Origin: B46-G9 sp964548365
Lineage (GTDB): Bacteria; Desulfobacterota; DSM-4660; Desulfatiglandales; Desulfatiglandaceae
Direction: 5' to 3'
Assembly (NCBI GenBank): GCA_964548365.1
Contig: CAZJRD010000005.1
Location: 1 to 64,000, forward strand
Length of the DNA stretch: 64,000 nt
How positions within the stretch are numbered: position 1 is the first letter of the stretch; each line of letters begins with the position of its first letter. Under the pieces are notes generated by a model. That model saw only the letters and a list, made by a program, of their open reading frames with translations, was not told where the DNA came from and did not search any database. Positions 59,931 to 64,000 of the stretch are shown one piece after another. The position numbers and the translations under genes are program-made.

Positions 59931-60989
59931 TTGATCCATAGAGGGTTTGATTCCAGACAATCTCATCTGAGTCCTCGGTATGTGGCAAGGGGGATGGGGC
60001 TTCTGGCGGCCATTCTCTGTTTCGGGACTCTTGGATACATGATTATCGAAAAGTGGAATGTGCTGGATTCCCTCTACATGACCGTTATTACCATTACCAC
60101 CGTCGGATTTGGTGAAATCCGTCCGCTCTCGGAACCCGGCCATATCTTCACAATCGTACTCATCTTTGTCGGTATCGGCATCGTTGCCTATATCCTGGGC
60201 CTGGTGGCCCAGACCATGGTAGTATTTCAGATGACCAAGATCTTGGGGAGGCGTAAATTGGGACTGAAAAAGAGAGCCATGAAAGATCACTATATCATCT
60301 GCGGATACGGGCGTATCGGAAAAACCATTTGCCATGAACTGCTTTCCAGAAAGATACCGCTTCTGGTGATTGACATGGATCAGGAGATAAAACCTCAGTT
60401 GGAAGAAGCAGGGATCCCTTACATCCTGGACGATTCAACGAATGAGGAGGTGCTCATGGAGGCGCGGATCGACCGGGCCAAGGGCCTTGTCTCAGTAGTA
60501 TCGACTGACGCGGACAACCTTTTTATCACCATGACCGCGCGGGGGCTCAACCCGGACCTATTCATAATTACCAGGGCCGACGAGGAAAAGAACCAGAAAA
60601 AGCTCGTCAGGGCCGGGGCGAACCGTGTTTTCCTGCCGTATGTGATCGGAGGGCAGAGGATGGCCCACACCATTGCGAAACCGGCGGTCACGAGTTTCCT
60701 GGAACTGACCGTCGAGGATCAGAATATCGAACTGAAAATGGAGGATCTGCCGGTCCGGGAAGGTTCGCGCCTGGCCGGGATGAATCTGCTGGAGTCAGGC
60801 ATCAGGCAGGATCTGAATATCATCATCGTTGCCATCAGGAAGAGCGAGGGGGAGATGATCTTTAATCCCTCTTCACAGACCAGGATGGAAAAGGGGGATA
60901 CCCTGATCGCACTTGGCAACAGGGATGACCTTGAGGAACTCAAGCATATCCTCTCAGGCGAAGCCGGCAATCAGAGAAAGCGTTCCTGA
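59931..60989 (+). CDS. Two-TM potassium channel with RCK (TrkA) domains
   Basis: A 352-aa channel subunit. TM1 about 22-39, the pore with selectivity filter TVGFG at 57-61, TM2 about 72-97, then an RCK-N domain with GYGRIGKTI (NAD or nucleotide-binding) and an RCK-C domain near residues 260-340. It resembles MthK-type channels with ligand-gated opening. The start is TTG at 59931, 9 bp after the previous gene; an ATG at 59994 lies just before TM1 and could be used instead. The end overlaps the convergent nucleotidyltransferase gene by 19 bp. Confidence 0.9.
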   Translation: MIHRGFDSRQSHLSPRYVARGMGLLAAILCFGTLGYMIIEKWNVLDSLYMTVITITTVGFGEIRPLSEPGHIFTIVLIFVGIGIVAYILGLVAQTMVVFQMTKILGRRKLGLKKRAMKDHYIICGYGRIGKTICHELLSRKIPLLVIDMDQEIKPQLEEAGIPYILDDSTNEEVLMEARIDRAKGLVSVVSTDADNLFITMTARGLNPDLFIITRADEEKNQKKLVRAGANRVFLPYVIGGQRMAHTIAKPAVTSFLELTVEDQNIELKMEDLPVREGSRLAGMNLLESGIRQDLNIIIVAIRKSEGEMIFNPSSQTRMEKGDTLIALGNRDDLEELKHILSGEAGNQRKRS

Positions 60990-61777
60990 TAAATTCGCTG
61001 GGCCTTTTGGAGAGCAGAGAGATCGTCCACCCCCATTACCTCGTATTCATCTTCAGCCTGTATATATCCGACGGGAACCCCGTCCTCGTGCATATACTCC
61101 ACCAGGTCGGTGATGAAATATTCCTCCACCCGGCTCCACCTGCCATCTATTTCTTTTTGAACAACATGGGGGCTTGAAGCCAGCCTGTCAAGGTAGTGGA
61201 GAAGCGTCTCTCTCTTGGCGGAATAAATGCCCGAGTTACAAAGTCGGAGGGAGTCCCGGACTTCCCTTGCAAAATCCTTCCAGTATTTCCATTCGATGAT
61301 GCGGCTGACCTTGCTTCCATTCGTTTCCATGACACCATACTGCTTCTTGTCAACCGGTTCGAAACCCAGTACCACCATGGGGGCCTTTTTGAGCTGGTCT
61401 GTCATCTGCAGGTACGTTTCGGGCAAGACAAGGGGAATATCCCCCATGGTCAGGATGACGTTTTCGCAGGTGGTTTGGCGGAGAAAATCGCGGGTTGCGA
61501 GCAAAGCTCCACCTGTTCCGTTGAGCACGGGCTGATGACAGTAAGTGGTGCCCAGGCCTGCGGTTACGCCTTTCACCGCCTCTTCGTCATGGTGGACAAC
61601 AATGGCTTTAGGACCTGGCGGGAGGGTCCGAAGGATATGGAGGAGTATGGATTTCCGGCCTTTGAAGGGTGATCCTTCGGGAATCAGGGGCAGCAGTGTC
61701 TTGTTTCCTTGAAATTCCTTCATCCTGCTCCCCCTTCCCGCAGCCAGTATGATCGATGCAATATCGTTTTTGCCCAT
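60971..61777 (-). CDS. GlmU-like nucleotidyltransferase
   Basis: A 268-aa sugar-nucleotide pyrophosphorylase-type protein with the signature LAAGRGSRMKE, the uridine-binding GTGGALLAT and the metal Asp in LTMGDIPLV. The fold matches the N-terminal half of GlmU, but there is no acetyltransferase beta-helix, so it makes an NDP-sugar of unknown identity. A short GlmU-like protein of this size is common in this phylum. It is convergent with the K+ channel gene and follows the acyl-CoA dehydrogenase on the same strand. Confidence 0.85.
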   Translation of the reverse strand: MGKNDIASIILAAGRGSRMKEFQGNKTLLPLIPEGSPFKGRKSILLHILRTLPPGPKAIVVHHDEEAVKGVTAGLGTTYCHQPVLNGTGGALLATRDFLRQTTCENVILTMGDIPLVLPETYLQMTDQLKKAPMVVLGFEPVDKKQYGVMETNGSKVSRIIEWKYWKDFAREVRDSLRLCNSGIYSAKRETLLHYLDRLASSPHVVQKEIDGRWSRVEEYFITDLVEYMHEDGVPVGYIQAEDEYEVMGVDDLSALQKAQRIYQERFL

Positions 61778-61866
61778 CGACTCCTTCCGCCTTCCGCCTC
61801 ACTCCTTCGACCTTGTCTTTTTACTCCCTATGCCTTGTGCCTTTCGCCTCACGCCCTACACCTCTG

Positions 61867-63024
61867 TTAGAGTGTATACGCGATCACTACCTTCTGTATC
61901 TGGCTGGTGCCTTCATAAATCTGGGTGATCTTGGCATCCCGCATCATTCTTTCCACCGGATAGTCTTTTATGAAACCATATCCTCCCAGGAGTTGGACCG
62001 CATCCGTTGTTACCTTCATGGCCGTTTCAGCGGCAAGCAGTTTTGCCATTGCCGAGTATCGAACAAGGTCCTTGGGCAGTCTTTCCATGTTCTTCGGCTG
62101 TTTTTCAAAGAGGGAAGCCGCCTTGTAAGTTACCTGGCGGGCGGCTTCAAGCTGGGTGGTCATGTCAGCAAGCATCCACTGGAGCCCCTGGAAGGAAAAC
62201 AGGGGTTTGCCGAACTGGACCCGTTCTTTTGTATACTGTAAGGCATAATCCAACGCCCCCTGACCTATACCGACGGCCTGGGCCGCGACGGGTATCCTGG
62301 TAATATCCAGGGTCTTCATGATAATGGGAAAACCGGCGCCTTCCCCTCCAAGAACATTTCCGGCCGGCACCCGTACATCTTCCAGGATCACTTCAACCGT
62401 GGAAGATGCCCGGAGGCCCATTTTTCTCTCTTTTTTCCCGATGCTGAATCCGGGGGTTCCCTTATCCACGATGAAGACACCCGTCCCCTTTTGCCCGGGG
62501 ACGTTGGGGTCCGTGCGTGCTCCGATACAGATAACATCTGCCACATCAGCATGGGAAATGAATACCTTGGTACCGTTCAGAATATAGGAGTCGCCATCTT
62601 TCACTGCCTTTGTCCGTAACCCGGAGACATCTGAGCCTGCATTCGGTTCTGTCAGGCCGAAGGCGATCAAATCTTCTCCAGTTGCCAGCTTGGGAAAGTA
62701 TCTATCCCTTTGCTCATTGTTCCCTGCCAGAAAAAGAGGGATGGTCCCCAGTTCATGGACGAGGAGGATAACGGCGGTTGAGGCACAGACCTTGGCGATT
62801 TCCTCGATCGCCAAGCATAGCGAAAAGAGGCCCATCTCGGAGCCTCCGTACTTTTCAGGAAAATCAGCGCCGAAAAGGCCATTTTCCCGAAGGATGTCCA
62901 CCATATCCCATGGGAACTTCTCTTCCTCGTCCCTCCGCTCCGCACCTGGAGCGATCTGTTCCTTGGCAATGCGAGATACCGTTTCCTTCAGCATGACTTG
63001 TTCTTCACTCAATTCATAGGACAT
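61867..63024 (-). CDS. Acyl-CoA dehydrogenase
   Basis: A 385-aa acyl-CoA dehydrogenase of ordinary length. FAD and substrate motifs: LTEPNAGSDVSG, KVFISHADVAD, QAVGIGQGALDYA, and the catalytic base Glu in IYEGTSQIQ near residue 368. It introduces a 2,3-double bond into acyl-CoA and passes electrons to ETF. The chain-length preference is not readable; the sequence fits short-chain types. ATG 63024 has AAAAGGAG upstream; the longer frame has no such site. No ETF genes are nearby in the window. Confidence 0.93.
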   Translation of the reverse strand: MSYELSEEQVMLKETVSRIAKEQIAPGAERRDEEEKFPWDMVDILRENGLFGADFPEKYGGSEMGLFSLCLAIEEIAKVCASTAVILLVHELGTIPLFLAGNNEQRDRYFPKLATGEDLIAFGLTEPNAGSDVSGLRTKAVKDGDSYILNGTKVFISHADVADVICIGARTDPNVPGQKGTGVFIVDKGTPGFSIGKKERKMGLRASSTVEVILEDVRVPAGNVLGGEGAGFPIIMKTLDITRIPVAAQAVGIGQGALDYALQYTKERVQFGKPLFSFQGLQWMLADMTTQLEAARQVTYKAASLFEKQPKNMERLPKDLVRYSAMAKLLAAETAMKVTTDAVQLLGGYGFIKDYPVERMMRDAKITQIYEGTSQIQKVVIAYTL

Positions 63025-63151
63025 CTTTCCGCTCCTTTTCGCTTTTCGCTGTTGGTCGTTAAGTCGCATATATGTATGATATTGCATTCAATAAGGCAAG
63101 CAATTTCGGCTTTTTGAATCGTTCCCGTGCAACTCGTCGTCGATCTTGATC

Positions 63152-63334
63152 CTAGCCCGGATTTCTCACCAATAATCTGCTGCGATGGCGGATAGCCCCA
63201 TGCCTCCTGCGTTGCGCTTGAAAAATGACCTCGACATACTGCAAGTATGCCTGCGGTCATTTCCCTGCACGCGCCTTATATCCATGGGCCTCTCCACCGT
63301 CTCGCGACGAAGATCGTTGAGAAAGCCGTGCTAG
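63152..63334. repeat. Palindromic intergenic element
   Basis: CTAGCCCGGATTTCTCACC at the left edge (63152-63170) pairs with GTTGAGAAAGCCGTGCTAG at the right (63316-63334), 16 of 19 positions matching, with a central CATACTGCAAGTATG palindrome (about 63235). Layout resembles the element after bioY. It fills much of the gap between rtcB and the acyl-CoA dehydrogenase promoter. Confidence 0.7.
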
Positions 63335-63433
63335 AGCGGGAATCCGTGTACCTTTTTTATTGACGGGGTTGATAGGAGTTGCTAAAGTTCCTGGCAGAAT
63401 CAATCGTTTTTATCGGAACCGGATATCCAGGCT

Positions 63434-64000
63434 TCATCCCTTAATAACGCCGAGTGGTCTCAACCGGGCGACCTTTGTTGCTAATCCGGCCTCATGAACC
63501 ACCCCTACTACCTGGGATACATCTTTGTAGGCATCTGGCATTTCCTCTTTGAGTGTGTTTTTGCCCCGGAATTGAACAAGAATTCCTTTGTCCTTCAATT
63601 CGCGATGAATGGATCGACCTTTTGACATTCTAATAGCCTTTGATCGGCTCAAGACCCGGCCTGCCCCATGGCAGCTGGAGCCGAAGCTGTGTCGCATGGC
63701 CGCTTCAGCTCCCGCGAGCACATAGGAGTAAGTGCCCATATCGCCGGGAATTAGGACCGGCTGGCCGGTGGAACGATAAGCCTCGGGAAGGAGGGGGTGT
63801 CCCGGCGGAAAGGATCGGGTGGCACCTTTCCGGTGGATATAGAGGGTTTTTTTCTTGTTGTTTACCATATGTTCTTCCCGCTTCGCGATATTGTGGCAGA
63901 CATCATAGAGTAAATGCATGTTGAGCTCTCTCGGTGTGATTCCGAGGGTGCGCAGAAAAACCTCTTTGGTCGAATGCATGAGTAGTTGACGGTTGGCCCA
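63434..64000 (-). CDS. rtcB: RtcB RNA ligase, C-terminal part (continues beyond the window)
   Basis: The minus-strand frame is open from the right edge and reads WANRQLL, then LLYDVCHNIAKREEH, IHRKGATRSFPPGHP, GSSCHGAGRVLSRSKAI and the terminal VVGVVHEAGLATKVARLRPLGVIKG. This is the C-terminal region of RtcB, the GTP- and Mn-dependent ligase joining 3'-phosphate or 2',3'-cyclic phosphate RNA ends to 5'-OH. The HGAGR motif carries the His guanylylated in the family. The N-terminal metal-binding half is outside. Confidence 0.93.
   Translation of the reverse strand, partial: WANRQLLMHSTKEVFLRTLGITPRELNMHLLYDVCHNIAKREEHMVNNKKKTLYIHRKGATRSFPPGHPLLPEAYRSTGQPVLIPGDMGTYSYVLAGAEAAMRHSFGSSCHGAGRVLSRSKAIRMSKGRSIHRELKDKGILVQFRGKNTLKEEMPDAYKDVSQVVGVVHEAGLATKVARLRPLGVIKG

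Overview
The window looks like a chromosome segment of a Gram-negative anaerobe, most likely Desulfobacterota (former Deltaproteobacteria). The clues are WaaA and outer-membrane proteins (Gram-negative), a GatABC-dependent indirect tRNA route, MetV/MetF with an MvhD-like iron-sulfur subunit (Wood-Ljungdahl chemistry), AMP-forming acetyl-CoA synthetases, Rex, a UbiD-type arylcarboxylate decarboxylase, PAS proteins with a Cys-rich tail, and one gene that reads best as a selenoprotein. Taxonomy is inferred from gene content only.

Layout. 1-4.1 kb is an accessory strip: a decayed REP-associated (RAYT-like) transposase, a truncated tyrosine recombinase, hairpin and direct repeats, then isolated small genes (secreted trypsin-like protease, GyrI-like protein, a 75-aa unknown, hemerythrin, an orphan signal peptide). 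4.1-6.2 kb holds UbiD-type decarboxylase subunits C and D and a 57-aa SEC-C protein. 6.3-9.7 kb is a biotin locus: a BirA operator, birA, bioY, and ECF transporter ATPase and T genes. 9.7-17.6 kb (minus strand) is an acetyl-CoA/protein-acetylation locus: acs, GNAT, AcuC-like deacetylase, a second acyl-CoA synthetase, a CoA-transferase fused to GNAT, and a TANGO2/NRDE protein. 18-19.3 kb is waaA. 19.8-24.9 kb is aspS-gatC (one fused gene), gatA, gatB. 25.3-31.9 kb is the nitrogen-assimilation block: sigma-54 promoter and structured leader, glnA, terminator, glnE with an ACT-bearing N-terminal extension, and a GAF-ANTAR RNA-binding regulator. 32.8-40.7 kb is an mvhD-metV-metF cluster running into three glutamate-synthase-type genes. 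41.7-48.2 kb is cell-envelope genes, including an unassigned 831-aa secreted protein with a beta-barrel partner. 48.7-51.1 kb holds a geranylgeranyl-reductase-like flavoprotein, DUF2147, an IS200-like relic and tRNA-Phe. 51.2-54.1 kb (minus) is rex, the DUF1573 selenoprotein candidate, rnhA and an acidic zinc-ribbon protein. 54.2-61 kb is a histidine kinase, a coiled-coil/SPFH pair, hpt, an MJ0042 zinc-ribbon membrane protein and a K+ channel. 61-64 kb (minus) is a nucleotidyltransferase, an acyl-CoA dehydrogenase and the C-terminal part of rtcB.

How they work together. GlnA keeps the adenylylation tyrosine and GlnE is encoded next door, so activity control, sigma-54 transcription and possibly ANTAR-based RNA control meet at one locus. 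The acetylation block pairs an acetyl-CoA synthetase with an acetyltransferase and a deacetylase, as in acuA-acuC of Bacillus. The aspS-gatC fusion joins the aminoacylating and amidating halves of the Asn-tRNA pathway. Non-coding mobile elements are plentiful: a three-copy palindromic family, a TA-flanked MITE with a half copy elsewhere, and other inverted-repeat elements that abut or form gene ends. The most notable points are the in-frame TGA in the DUF1573 gene, the AspRS-GatC fusion, the ACT-GlnE fusion, the MetVF/glutamate-synthase cluster and the glnA leader.
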